Source: Candidatus Kinetoplastibacterium oncopeltii TCC290E
Lineage (GTDB): Bacteria; Pseudomonadota; Gammaproteobacteria; Burkholderiales; Burkholderiaceae_B
Direction: 5' to 3'
Length of the DNA stretch: 64,000 nt
Assembly (NCBI RefSeq): GCF_000340865.1
Contig: NC_020299.1
Coordinates: forward strand, 744,001-808,000
A program made the position numbers and the translations under genes. How positions within the stretch are numbered: position 1 is the stretch's first letter; each line of letters starts with the position of its first letter. Positions 9,113 to 18,708 of the stretch are shown in pieces. Under the pieces are notes generated by a model. That model worked only from the letters and a program-made list of their open reading frames with translations, ran no database searches and was not told the origin of the DNA.

Positions 9113-10888
9113 TTACCTCAATTTAATATGCAACTCCTTTAATTGCTCTTCATCAACAATAGAGGGCGCTTCAGTAAGTAAACATTGAGCTCTTTGAGTT
9201 TTAGGAAATGCTATAACATCTCTTATGGAATCAGAATTAGTTAGCAAAGCAACAATTCTATCAAGACCAAAAGCTATACCTCCATGAGGAGGGGCTCCAT
9301 ATCTCAAAGCATCTAACAAAAATCCAAACTGCTCTATTGATTTTTTTTCGTCAATACCTAAAGCTTTGAATATTTTACCTTGCAGATCAGTATTAGATAT
9401 TCTTATAGAACCACCTCCTATCTCCCATCCATTTAATACCATATCATAAGCTTTAGAGATAACCTTGTCATACTCTTCATTGTCAAGAAAAGTATCATGA
9501 CCATCTTTTATGCTTGTAAAAGGATGGTGTACAGCAGAGTATCTATTATTTTTATCATCAAATTCGAACATAGGAAAGTCGATTACCCATAATGGCTTCC
9601 ATCCTTCTGAAAATATCCCTGTGGCTTTTCCAAACTCACTAGTTCCTATTTTTGCCCTCAACGATCCTAAGGAATCATTAACTATTTTCTTCTTATCTGC
9701 TCCGAAAAATATGATGTCTCCATCTGATGCCTCAATACGTTTAATTAAATTGAATAAAATCGAATCATTTATATTTTTTAATATGGGTGATTGCAATCCA
9801 TCACGTCCATCATCTACTTTATTAACCTTTATATATGCCAAACCTTTAGCACCATAAATTCCTACAAATTTTGTATAATCATCAATTTCTTTTCTAGAAA
9901 AAGTAACACCACCAGGTATTTTTAATGCAGCTACTCTACTATCAATACTGTTAGCTGCATCAGAAAAAATTTTTAAATCGGAATTAGCTACTATATCAGT
10001 AACATCTATAAGTTTAAGATTTACTCTTAGATCTGGTTTATCAGAACCATAATTATGCATTGCCTCTTTCCAAGACATTACTGGAAAAGTTTCTGGTAAG
10101 CTCACATCCTTAACTTTTTTAAAAATAAACTTAATCATCTCCTCGAATATGTTTCGTATCTCTACTTCTTCTAGAAATGATAGTTCACAATCAATCTGAG
10201 TAAACTCTGGTTGTCTATCTGATCTTAAATCTTCATCTCGGAAACATTTTGTAATTTGATAATATCTATCAAAACCAGAAATCATCAACATCTGCTTAAA
10301 AAGTTGTGGTGATTGAGGTAAAGCAAAAAAATGTCCCTCATGAACGCGAGACGGAACTAGATAATCACGAGCTCCTTCTGGAGTACTTTTTGTTAATGTA
10401 GGAGTTTCTATTTCAATAAAACCCATTTTGTCTAAGAAGCTGCGTGCTGAAGAAGAAACACTATACCTAGTCATCAAGTTTTTTTGCATCTTGACTCTTC
10501 GCAAATCTAACACACGATTGAGTAATCTTGTATTCTCTGATATGTTAGTATCATCTAATTGAAATGGCAGTGATATTGCAGTATTGAATACTGTAACTTC
10601 ATTACATAAAACTTCCAAATTACCGGTAGACATATCAACATTAACTGTCCCTTCTGGGCGTGATTGAACAAAACCTGTGATACCTATGCAGAATTCATTA
10701 CGAATGGTTTCTGCAATTCTAAATACTTGTTCATTTGGGCTAAAGACAACTTGTACCAAACCGGTTCGATCACGTAAATCTATAAAGATTACGCCCCCAT
10801 GATCGCGACGGCGATGTACCCATCCATATAAAGTGACTTTTTGTCCTAAATGTTTACTACAAACCTGTCCAACATAGCAGGTACGCAT
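9113..10888 (-). CDS. aspS: Aspartyl-tRNA synthetase
   Basis: 591 residues, the bacterial long form. An N-terminal OB-fold anticodon domain (about 1-110, [20 protein letters not shown]) is followed by the class II catalytic core: QSPQLFKQ (192-199), motif 2 [18 protein letters not shown] (216-233) and motif 3 [13 protein letters not shown] near residue 540. The bacterial GAD insertion domain lies between. It charges tRNA-Asp. It sits 74 bases downstream of the DUF502 gene on the same strand, as in Burkholderiales. Whether it also charges tRNA-Asn cannot be told here. Confidence 0.97.
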   Translation of the reverse strand: MRTCYVGQVCSKHLGQKVTLYGWVHRRRDHGGVIFIDLRDRTGLVQVVFSPNEQVFRIAETIRNEFCIGITGFVQSRPEGTVNVDMSTGNLEVLCNEVTVFNTAISLPFQLDDTNISENTRLLNRVLDLRRVKMQKNLMTRYSVSSSARSFLDKMGFIEIETPTLTKSTPEGARDYLVPSRVHEGHFFALPQSPQLFKQMLMISGFDRYYQITKCFRDEDLRSDRQPEFTQIDCELSFLEEVEIRNIFEEMIKFIFKKVKDVSLPETFPVMSWKEAMHNYGSDKPDLRVNLKLIDVTDIVANSDLKIFSDAANSIDSRVAALKIPGGVTFSRKEIDDYTKFVGIYGAKGLAYIKVNKVDDGRDGLQSPILKNINDSILFNLIKRIEASDGDIIFFGADKKKIVNDSLGSLRAKIGTSEFGKATGIFSEGWKPLWVIDFPMFEFDDKNNRYSAVHHPFTSIKDGHDTFLDNEEYDKVISKAYDMVLNGWEIGGGSIRISNTDLQGKIFKALGIDEKKSIEQFGFLLDALRYGAPPHGGIAFGLDRIVALLTNSDSIRDVIAFPKTQRAQCLLTEAPSIVDEEQLKELHIKLR

Positions 10889-10962
10889 TGGAATTACTCC
10901 ATTTAATAATAAATAAAGGTGTACTATAACATCAATACTTTAAATAATAATTTAAGATATTA

Positions 10963-11565
10963 TTATTTAATTTTATGAGATGACACAATACCCATTGAAA
11001 CAATATATTTCAGAGCTGTGTCTACATTCATATCCAGAGACTTAATACGATCCTTTCCTATGATCAAGAAGAAACCAGATGTTGGATTCGGAGTAGTAGG
11101 AACATATACGCTAACATAGTCATCGAATGGTAAACAAGATACAATGTTATTGTCTGGAGTTCCAGTAAGGAAAGCTATAGTCCAACATCCTTGTCTAGGA
11201 TACTCAATTAGAACAGCTTGTCTAAAAGATTGGCTATCTGATGACAAAACTGTGTCACTAACCTGTTTTACAGAGTTATATATAGAACGGACCAATGGTA
11301 TTTTACCTAGAATAGTATTCCAATAATCCAATAAAGTACGCCCTATTAAATTTGCAGTCATTATACCACTTGTCCATATAACAACCATAACTATGATTAA
11401 CTGAAATCCTGGTATATCATAACTAAATAAGTATTTTGATGATAAACATTCTGGAACAAAGGTTTCAATTATGCCGACTAATATTCCTAATAACCATAAA
11501 GTTATAACTATAGGCACCCATACTAATAAACCAGTAATGAAATATTTTTTGAACATTATTATCAC
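10963..11565 (-). CDS. DUF502 family inner-membrane protein
   Basis: 200 residues. Two hydrophobic segments (about 9-33 and 53-75) flank a short loop, followed by IPLVRSIYNSVKQVSDTV, the signature of DUF502. The soluble part contains VYVPTTPNPTSGFF, also typical. The function of the family is not established in bacteria. It precedes aspS as in other betaproteobacteria, though the small FmdB-type gene often found there is absent. The start may be Met4 (11556), which gives MFKKYFITG. Confidence 0.88.
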   Translation of the reverse strand: MIIMFKKYFITGLLVWVPIVITLWLLGILVGIIETFVPECLSSKYLFSYDIPGFQLIIVMVVIWTSGIMTANLIGRTLLDYWNTILGKIPLVRSIYNSVKQVSDTVLSSDSQSFRQAVLIEYPRQGCWTIAFLTGTPDNNIVSCLPFDDYVSVYVPTTPNPTSGFFLIIGKDRIKSLDMNVDTALKYIVSMGIVSSHKIK

Positions 11566-12107
11566 TCTTAAAGCATTGCTGAGATAAAAACTCAGTGATT
11601 AAAATTCAGATTATACTAATAGGCAAAGAGGATCAAGCAGAAACTTTTATTAAAAATGCTATGACTGACTATATGATCTGAGTGGTATGTTTCATAGAAA
11701 AATAAAACCCTCTACTATAACTAAAATTATCATGTTTTATGAAAAAATTTTACTAAAATTACAGCTTAAATATCTAAAAAATCAAATTCAAAACATCAGT
11801 ATTTTAACAGATTAATTTATATTATAACCTACAGATTGTTTAGATTTTACACAATAAAATCACAATCATAAATTAAACATGGAATTTAGTTTACACAAAA
11901 CATATAATATTATCTATATAATACTTTTATATAACAGGTATTTATAATTTCCTACAAGAAAAACTAAAGATCATAAAACACTACATGATAGTGAACCCAA
12001 TTCGAAATGACACTATGTCATATGTTTTAGTATGTAACATGATAATGTTGTAATGTTATATTGCTATGTCTAAATTTTAATTTTTTAAATCTGTATGAGA
12101 ATCATCT
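11566..12107. other. Gene-free stretch between divergent transcription units
   Basis: 542 bases between the DUF502 gene (minus) and the aminotransferase gene (plus). No open frame of note, tRNA or strong hairpin was found. It must hold two outward promoters. A candidate for the plus strand is TTGTAA (12048-12053) with TAAATT (12071-12076), spacing 17. Near 11989-12020 is a small inverted pair ATAGTG/CACTAT. Confidence 0.5.
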
Positions 12108-13313
12108 ATGGATAAATCAATAGAACACGAATTTCATTTTTCGAAACGTGCTCAACAACTAACAAGTTCTGCTATTCGTGAAATACTTAAAGTTACAGAA
12201 AAAGCTGAAATAATTTCGTTCGCAGGTGGATTGCCAGCTCCTAGCGGATTCCCTGTTGATGTAATAAGGTTAGCTTTTGATAAAGTATTACGTGATAGTG
12301 GTAAAGTTGCTCTTCAATATGGAACAACGGAAGGTTTTTCCCCTTTGCGTAATTGGATTGCTGAAGAAATGAATAAAGAAGGAGCTAATATAACTAGTGA
12401 TCAAATATTAATGGTCTCTGGATCTCAGCAAGCTTTAGACTTAATAAGCAAAATAATGGTTGATGATGGAGATAAAATACTTGTAGAAAATCCAAGTTAT
12501 CTAGGAGCTTTACAAGCATTTAGTGTTTATCAGCCCAACTATATGCCTGTATTAACAGATGACGGTGGTCTTGTTCCAGATTCTATAACTCCTCAAGTCG
12601 CAAAGAATGCACGTTTTATATATGCCCTGCCTAATTTTCAAAATCCTACTGGAAGAACTTTAAATTTGGAAAGACGACAGAAACTAGTAAGCATAATGGC
12701 TAATTTAAATATTCCTATTATAGAAGATGATCCTTATGGTGAGTTAAGATATAACGGAACACCTAAACCTAGCCTGCTTTCTCTGTCTAATAAACTTGGA
12801 GGTAATGTTATTAGATTAGGTACTTTTTCTAAAGTTTTAGCTCCAGGATTAAGATTAGGTTACGTTATAGCACCTACAAGCATCATAAAAAAATTGGTTC
12901 AAGCGAAACAAGCAGCTGACCTTCACACTTGTACTTTAACTCAAATGGCTGTATACGAAGTTGTTAAGGATGGATTTCTTGAACAACATTTACCTAAAGT
13001 AAGGAATATTTATAAAACTCAATGTAATTGTATGCTTGAAGCTATTCAAAAAGAATTTCCTGCTGAGACAAAATGGACAAAACCAGAAGGGGGTATGTTT
13101 TTATGGATCAATTTACCAGAATATATAGATAGTACAGAACTTTTAAAAAAAGCAGTAAATAGAAACGTTGCTTTTGTAACTGGCAGACCTTTCTATATAG
13201 CACCTGGATATGGACAAAACAATACTATACGTTTAAGTTTTGCAACTGTACCGGAAGAGAAAATAAAACAAGGTGTATCTATACTTGGTCAATTAATAAA
13301 AGAAAATCTATAA
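12108..13313 (+). CDS. PLP-dependent class I aminotransferase (2-aminoadipate/aromatic type)
   Basis: 401 residues, fold type I. ISFAGGLPAP near the start, YGTTEGFSPLR (71-81), ALPNFQNPTG (173-182), EDDPY (206-210) and the Schiff-base Lys242 in FSKVLAPGLRLGYV all match the LysN/ARO8-like group that also forms the C-terminal half of MocR regulators. There is no GntR domain. Relatives act on 2-aminoadipate, aromatic or branched-chain amino acids. In a reduced genome with a shikimate route it could do the last transamination to Phe and Tyr, but this is inference. ubiA follows after eight bases. Confidence 0.88.
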   Translation: MDKSIEHEFHFSKRAQQLTSSAIREILKVTEKAEIISFAGGLPAPSGFPVDVIRLAFDKVLRDSGKVALQYGTTEGFSPLRNWIAEEMNKEGANITSDQILMVSGSQQALDLISKIMVDDGDKILVENPSYLGALQAFSVYQPNYMPVLTDDGGLVPDSITPQVAKNARFIYALPNFQNPTGRTLNLERRQKLVSIMANLNIPIIEDDPYGELRYNGTPKPSLLSLSNKLGGNVIRLGTFSKVLAPGLRLGYVIAPTSIIKKLVQAKQAADLHTCTLTQMAVYEVVKDGFLEQHLPKVRNIYKTQCNCMLEAIQKEFPAETKWTKPEGGMFLWINLPEYIDSTELLKKAVNRNVAFVTGRPFYIAPGYGQNNTIRLSFATVPEEKIKQGVSILGQLIKENL

Positions 13314-13321
13314 ACTAAAAC

Positions 13322-14239
13322 ATGAAAAATGACAAAAATCTTAATGATATCAATGCGAATAGTTTTTTTAATATCATGCTACCAAGAAATTGGCTACCTT
13401 TCATTATACTTTGTCGTTTAGATAGACCCATAGGTATATGGCTAACTATACTACCATGTTTCAGTGCTCTTATAATATGCTCCGATGGAATACCTTCTAT
13501 CAGAAATATCATTATTTTTTCCATCGGAGCAATATTAATGAGAAGCATAGGATGTACATTTAACGATATTTGTGATCAAGAATTTGATAAAAAAGTTACC
13601 AGAACATGTCTCAGACCTTTAGCTACTGGAAGTATAACTCAAAAAAAAGCAATCACCTTTCTTTTGGTACAACTATTAACATGCTCATCGCTGTTACTTT
13701 TTATAAATTCAACCAGCAAATTGCTAAGTATAATATTGATTCCAATAGTTATAATATATCCTTTATGTAAGAGATTTACTTACTGGCCACAAATCATTCT
13801 TGGAATATGCTTCAATTGGGGAATATTGATTGCATGGTCAGAAGTAACTCACTTTGTTACTTTAAATGCTTTTTTATTGTGGCTAGGAGCAATATTTTGG
13901 CAAATAGGTTATGACAGTATATATGCATATGTAGATGCAGACTGTGATGAAGCTATAGGATTAAAATCAACAGCCGTTTTGTTCTCAGATAATGGAAAAA
14001 TCTTTATATCTTTATTTTACATACTGGCAATAATATTTTGGATTCTAGCAGGTCACAATTTAAAGCTAAATTTTAGCTATTATTATGGTATAGCAATTAT
14101 TTTTTTTCACTTCATCTGGCAGATATTTAATTTCCAACCAAAAAATCAGAAAAAAAATTTTTACCTATTTATTCAAAATATCTGGGTCGGTATAATTCTA
14201 TTATCCTGTTCACTGACAGGAACTATATTTACAACATAG
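13322..14239 (+). CDS. ubiA: 4-hydroxybenzoate polyprenyltransferase
   Basis: 305 residues and highly hydrophobic, with seven to nine membrane segments. The two Asp-rich prenyl-diphosphate sites are NDICDQEFD (81-89) and DADCDEAIGLKSTA (205-218); RPLATGSIT follows the first, as in UbiA. It attaches the polyprenyl tail to 4-hydroxybenzoate in ubiquinone synthesis, at the inner membrane. It lies eight bases after the aminotransferase gene, so they likely share a transcript. Its stop lies six bases from the convergent panB stop, with no room for a separate terminator. Confidence 0.95.
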   Translation: MKNDKNLNDINANSFFNIMLPRNWLPFIILCRLDRPIGIWLTILPCFSALIICSDGIPSIRNIIIFSIGAILMRSIGCTFNDICDQEFDKKVTRTCLRPLATGSITQKKAITFLLVQLLTCSSLLLFINSTSKLLSIILIPIVIIYPLCKRFTYWPQIILGICFNWGILIAWSEVTHFVTLNAFLLWLGAIFWQIGYDSIYAYVDADCDEAIGLKSTAVLFSDNGKIFISLFYILAIIFWILAGHNLKLNFSYYYGIAIIFFHFIWQIFNFQPKNQKKNFYLFIQNIWVGIILLSCSLTGTIFTT

Positions 14240-14245
14240 TCATTT

Positions 14246-15064
14246 CTATCTTTTAGAAAAGAAATAATTTTCTTTATCAGGGAATACGCCAGCACGGACT
14301 TCCTCAGCAAAACATTTGGCTGCATGTTGTATATTTTCTCCTAAATTTGCATAGGTTTTTACAAATTTTAAAGAGAAACTGGTATTCATACCTAGTATAT
14401 CATCCACTACAAGAACTTGACCATCGCAATCTGAAGATGCTCCTATACCAATTACAGGAATATTTACTGCCTCTGTCACTTTTTTACCTATAGACTCAGC
14501 GACACATTCTAATACTAAAGCAAATGCTCCAGATTGCTCTAATGCAATAGCTTCTGACACTATGTTATCGATAACATGTTGATTTGGTCCAATAGCTTTA
14601 AATCCTCCAGAAATATTAAATTTTTGAGGCATTAATCCTATATGACCCATTACTGGTATACCTCTTTTGTTCAGAAAATAGATTGTTTCTGCCATTTCTT
14701 CCCCACCTTCTAGTTTAACTCCACTAGCTTTAGTCTCTGACAAAATACGGGCTGCATTTCTAAATGCTTGTGATTTTGATTCTTGATAAGATCCAAATGG
14801 CATATCAACGATAACACAAGCATTTTTAGAACTTCTAGATACAGCAGCTCCATGTGCTATCATCATATCCAATGATACTGACAATGTATCGCTAAAACCA
14901 TATATGACCATTCCTAATGAATCGCCAACCAATATAATATCCACATAAGGATCAATATGATTAGCAATTGAAGAAGTATATGCTGTCAACATTACTAACT
15001 TTCTTTTTCCTTTGGATTCTTTAATGAAAGGTATGTTTTTTCGATTTTGCTGAGAATTAGTCAT
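14246..15064 (-). CDS. panB: 3-methyl-2-oxobutanoate hydroxymethyltransferase
   Basis: 272 residues, full length. The metal and substrate segments VGDSLGM, DMPFGSYQ, GVKLEGG, MGHIGLMPQ and the active-site Glu in LVLECVAE are all present, as is PVIGIGASSDCDGQVLV. The enzyme makes ketopantoate from ketoisovalerate and methylene-THF, the first committed step to pantothenate. No panC or panD is seen next to it. With coaX it shows investment in the CoA route. ssb lies 60 bases upstream on the same strand. Confidence 0.97.
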   Translation of the reverse strand: MTNSQQNRKNIPFIKESKGKRKLVMLTAYTSSIANHIDPYVDIILVGDSLGMVIYGFSDTLSVSLDMMIAHGAAVSRSSKNACVIVDMPFGSYQESKSQAFRNAARILSETKASGVKLEGGEEMAETIYFLNKRGIPVMGHIGLMPQKFNISGGFKAIGPNQHVIDNIVSEAIALEQSGAFALVLECVAESIGKKVTEAVNIPVIGIGASSDCDGQVLVVDDILGMNTSFSLKFVKTYANLGENIQHAAKCFAEEVRAGVFPDKENYFFSKR

Positions 15065-15124
15065 ATTTAATCTTTTCTTATAAATTATATTGTAACATTT
15101 TCATTAGTATTAGATTTGCAAATA

Positions 15125-15574
15125 TTAAAATGGAATATCATCTTCCATTTCTGAGATTTTCATAGCATTACTTTCATTATTAGAAATATTTCCTGTTTGA
15201 CGAGAGATGTTTCCCGTAGTTTCAGTGACAACTGTATCCTTGTTACCTAACATCTGCATTTGATCAACAACTATTTCAGTTATATATCTATCAGATCCAG
15301 TATCTTTATCCTGCCATTTCCTTGTTTTTAGCTTTCCTTCCAAGTATACAGGTTTTCCTTTTTTTAAAAATTCTCCTGCTATTTCTGCTAATCTATTATA
15401 TAAAACAACTCTATGCCATTCAGTCTCTTCTTTCCTTTCTCCACTATTTCTATCTTTCCACTGAGATGTTGTCGCTATAGACAAGTTACAGATCGCAGAA
15501 CCTTCAGGTGTATATCTCAACTCAGGATCACGTCCTAAATTTCCTAAAAGTATAACTTTATTAACAGATGCCAC
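15125..15574 (-). CDS. ssb: Single-stranded DNA-binding protein
   Basis: 149 residues from GTG at 15574, giving [18 protein letters not shown]. That start is chosen because a GGAG (15583-15586) lies eight bases before it, and the in-frame GTG at 15583 overlaps this same site. The OB fold (about 1-110) is followed by a short polar linker and the acidic tip EDDIPF that binds partner proteins. The linker is much shorter than in E. coli. ssb is divergent from uvrA, the classical arrangement. Confidence 0.95.
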   Translation of the reverse strand: MASVNKVILLGNLGRDPELRYTPEGSAICNLSIATTSQWKDRNSGERKEETEWHRVVLYNRLAEIAGEFLKKGKPVYLEGKLKTRKWQDKDTGSDRYITEIVVDQMQMLGNKDTVVTETTGNISRQTGNISNNESNAMKISEMEDDIPF

Positions 15575-15742
15575 TATAATCACTCCAAGTTATTAATAAG
15601 ATTTGCTTCTAACTATTATTAAATTAAATAAATTTTGGTAGTATTTAATAGCAACTAGAATACATTGTTTATATCACTAGATATCATCTAACATATGAAT
15701 TAACTTAAAAATAAATTCCCTAATCTTAATAAATCAAATATC

Positions 15743-15772
15743 CTGATATTTTATTTAGGGATAGAATATAAT
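15743..15772 (+). promoter_or_regulatory. Candidate uvrA promoter with an inverted repeat over the spacer
   Basis: CTGATA (15743-15748) and TATAAT (15767-15772) are 18 bases apart, with the ATG of uvrA 25 bases further on. TCCCTAA (15717-15723) and TTAGGGA (15755-15761) form an inverted pair whose right arm lies inside the spacer. No LexA-type CTG-N10-CAG box was found between ssb and uvrA. Confidence 0.4.
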
Positions 15773-15797
15773 ATTTACCTTCAGTGAAAATTTTATA

Positions 15798-18584
15798 ATG
15801 AGTTATATTCATATACAAGGTGCACGTACTAATAATTTAAAAAATATAAACATTGACATTCCTCACTATAAATTAGTAGTTGTCACTGGAGTATCAGGAT
15901 CTGGAAAATCTTCACTAGTATTTGATACTATATATTCAGAAAGTCAAAGAAAATACATAGAGAACATGCCAACTAGTTTTAGACAATTTGTCCATATGCT
16001 AAAACAGCCTGATGTTGATTTAATAGAAGGATTATCACCAGCCATTGCAATCAAACAAAAAACAAACTACAAGAACACAAGAAATACTGTTGGTACAGTA
16101 ACAGAAATAAATGATTACATAAGATTATTATTTGCAAAAATTGGTGTACCTTTTTGTCCGGAACATAATCAACCATTGATAGTCAAAACTATTAGCCAAA
16201 TAACTGATTGGACAATGTCCTTACCTATAAACAGTGATATATTGATATTATCCCCTGTCACAAAAAATGACTATGCATCACTGGAAACAATATGTAAAAA
16301 CTTATTGTCACAAGGATTCTTAAGATTATATATAGATAATCAATTAATGGAAATAGAAGAAGCTATAACTAATAAAAAATTAGCTTGTACTAGCAAGATA
16401 TATGTGGTTATAGACCGACTAAAAATTAAAGAAAACAATAAAGATCGCTTATCATCTAGTTTCGAAATAGCAACTAAGTTAGGCATAGGTCATGTATTAA
16501 TAAAGAATTTAAGTGATGGGAAAGATAAAATTTTCTCAACAGTTCATTCATGCCCAATTTGCAATTATTTTATAAATATACTTGAGCCAAGTTTGTTTAA
16601 TTTTAATAGCAGTAAAGGATATTGTAAAAAATGCAAGGGTATAGGTATCGAATATTACTTCGACAAATCTATTGTCGAAAATAATAATTTATCAGAAATA
16701 TTAGAAATATTTTGCTTAAAAACTGGCATTAATATTGATGAATTTCATGAAATATATGGGTTGAATAATGAAAAATTATTTGACTCTATTAATATAAATA
16801 AAAAAGATCTAGTTCTAAGTCGAATAAAAGAATCTTGTGGATTAAAAAGAAACATAAATATTTCATCAGAAGAGATAATTACTTTTCTAGAGAATTTATT
16901 TAGAGAAAGCAAATCAAGTTATTTGAAGTCGTTATTAAATAAATGTCTAAAAATAAGGCCATGTTTAGAATGCAACGGTGCTAAATTGTGCTTAGAAGCT
17001 CGACATGTCATATTATATAATAATAATGAATCAAACAAAAAAGATAGTGGTCTTTCAATAACTGAAATTGAATCAATGTCTATAGATGATTGTTTGCTAT
17101 TTTTTAAAAAGCTAGAAAAACAAGAAAACCTCATATCTCATCCGATATTAAAGCGTATACTCCCTCGCTTATCTTTTTTGATAAAAATGGGATTAGGATA
17201 TTTATCATTAGGAAGAAGTATAAATACAATTTCTGGTGGAGAGGCACAGAGAATCAAACTCTCTAGTCAAATATGCTCAGGTTTAATCGGTATAACTTAC
17301 ATACTTGATGAACCATCACAAGGACTACATAAACATGATACAAAAATACTTATAGAAGCATTAAAAAACCTAAGAGATTTAGGTAACAGTATAATCATTA
17401 TAGAGCACGATAAAGAAATTATATCATCAGCAGACTGGATTATAGATATGGGTCCGGAGGGAGGTAAAAATGGTGGATTTGTAACAGCCCAAGGAACACC
17501 AAAACAAATAATCGATAACCATAACTCATTAACTGGATTCTATTTAAACAACAATGATTACAAAAAAGTTTCTAATAAATGTGTAAACAATAAAACTAAA
17601 TGGCTAATAATAGAAAAAGCAAAATTCAATAACTTAAAATACATAGATGTACATATACCAATAGGATATCTAACTTGTATTACTGGGGTATCTGGATCCG
17701 GAAAATCAACTCTAGTAAACGACATAATTCAATATGGAGTAACAAATAACTTATCTGGTTATAAAGAATTTTCTGATAGATATGAAGCACTTCGTGGAGC
17801 TGAGTTTTTTGATTATATAATAAAAATAGATCAGAATAGCATTAATAGTAATGGTACAACTAATAGTAATATTGCAACATATTGCGGGATCTTTACTACA
17901 ATTAGAGAGCTTTTTTCTAAAACCATAGAATCTAAAATAAGAGGATACACTCTAAATAGATTTAGCTTCAATATGAAAGGCGGTAGATGCGAATTATGTA
18001 AAGGAGCAGGCATTAGTAAAGTAGAAATGCATTTTATGCCTGACGTATACGTAGTCTGTGAAGAATGCAAAGGTAGTAAATATAACAGAGAAACTCTGGA
18101 GATATACTACGGTGGACTAAATATTAGCGATGTTCTAAATCTAACAATAGGAGAAGCAAAGACTTTCTTTAAAAATATACCTAGAATAACTAATAAGATA
18201 GATATGCTAATTAAACTTGGTTTATCATATTTATCACTAGGCCATAATATTAATTCACTATCTGGTGGAGAATCTCAACGAGTTCAAATTTCCATAGAAT
18301 TATCAAAACAAACACAAGGAAGAACACTATATATTTTAGATGAGCCAACTATTGGACTACATGATCATGATATTAAATTTTTGTTAAATATAATAAGAAA
18401 CTTAATAGCTTGTAACAATACTGTTATAGTGGTAGAACATAATATAGATATAATCAAGACTGCAGACTGGGTTATAGACATTGGCCCTGGAGGAGGAGTA
18501 AATGGAGGATCAGTTGTAGCACAAGGGACTATAGAGACTATATCTAGCTCTAAAGATAGCTATACCGGAGTGTATTTATCATAA
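15798..18584 (+). CDS. uvrA: UvrABC excision repair protein UvrA
   Basis: 928 residues, close to the usual 940. It has two ABC ATPase halves: Walker A GVSGSGKSS (31-39) and a second GVSGSGKST near 630, with signatures ISGGEAQRIKL and LSGGESQRVQI. Zinc-binding Cys pairs are seen in CPICN...CKKCKG and CELCKG...CEECKG. RYLE-region equivalents such as QRKYIENMPTSFRQF and SPAIAIKQKT identify UvrA. It senses bulky DNA damage with UvrB. It is more diverged than its neighbours: for example the first Walker B region has DEPSQGLHKHD where SIGLH is usual. No frameshift is seen and all core motifs remain. Confidence 0.95.
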   Translation: MSYIHIQGARTNNLKNINIDIPHYKLVVVTGVSGSGKSSLVFDTIYSESQRKYIENMPTSFRQFVHMLKQPDVDLIEGLSPAIAIKQKTNYKNTRNTVGTVTEINDYIRLLFAKIGVPFCPEHNQPLIVKTISQITDWTMSLPINSDILILSPVTKNDYASLETICKNLLSQGFLRLYIDNQLMEIEEAITNKKLACTSKIYVVIDRLKIKENNKDRLSSSFEIATKLGIGHVLIKNLSDGKDKIFSTVHSCPICNYFINILEPSLFNFNSSKGYCKKCKGIGIEYYFDKSIVENNNLSEILEIFCLKTGINIDEFHEIYGLNNEKLFDSININKKDLVLSRIKESCGLKRNINISSEEIITFLENLFRESKSSYLKSLLNKCLKIRPCLECNGAKLCLEARHVILYNNNESNKKDSGLSITEIESMSIDDCLLFFKKLEKQENLISHPILKRILPRLSFLIKMGLGYLSLGRSINTISGGEAQRIKLSSQICSGLIGITYILDEPSQGLHKHDTKILIEALKNLRDLGNSIIIIEHDKEIISSADWIIDMGPEGGKNGGFVTAQGTPKQIIDNHNSLTGFYLNNNDYKKVSNKCVNNKTKWLIIEKAKFNNLKYIDVHIPIGYLTCITGVSGSGKSTLVNDIIQYGVTNNLSGYKEFSDRYEALRGAEFFDYIIKIDQNSINSNGTTNSNIATYCGIFTTIRELFSKTIESKIRGYTLNRFSFNMKGGRCELCKGAGISKVEMHFMPDVYVVCEECKGSKYNRETLEIYYGGLNISDVLNLTIGEAKTFFKNIPRITNKIDMLIKLGLSYLSLGHNINSLSGGESQRVQISIELSKQTQGRTLYILDEPTIGLHDHDIKFLLNIIRNLIACNNTVIVVEHNIDIIKTADWVIDIGPGGGVNGGSVVAQGTIETISSSKDSYTGVYLS

Positions 18585-18708
18585 ACGATCATCTAAATAA
18601 TTTAAATATTAATTAAAATGATAAGGTAGCATAGACATAGAAAGATTAATTCAAAATAAATAAAACCATACCTATACTACATTATCAACTTATATGATAC
18701 TTTTCAGA

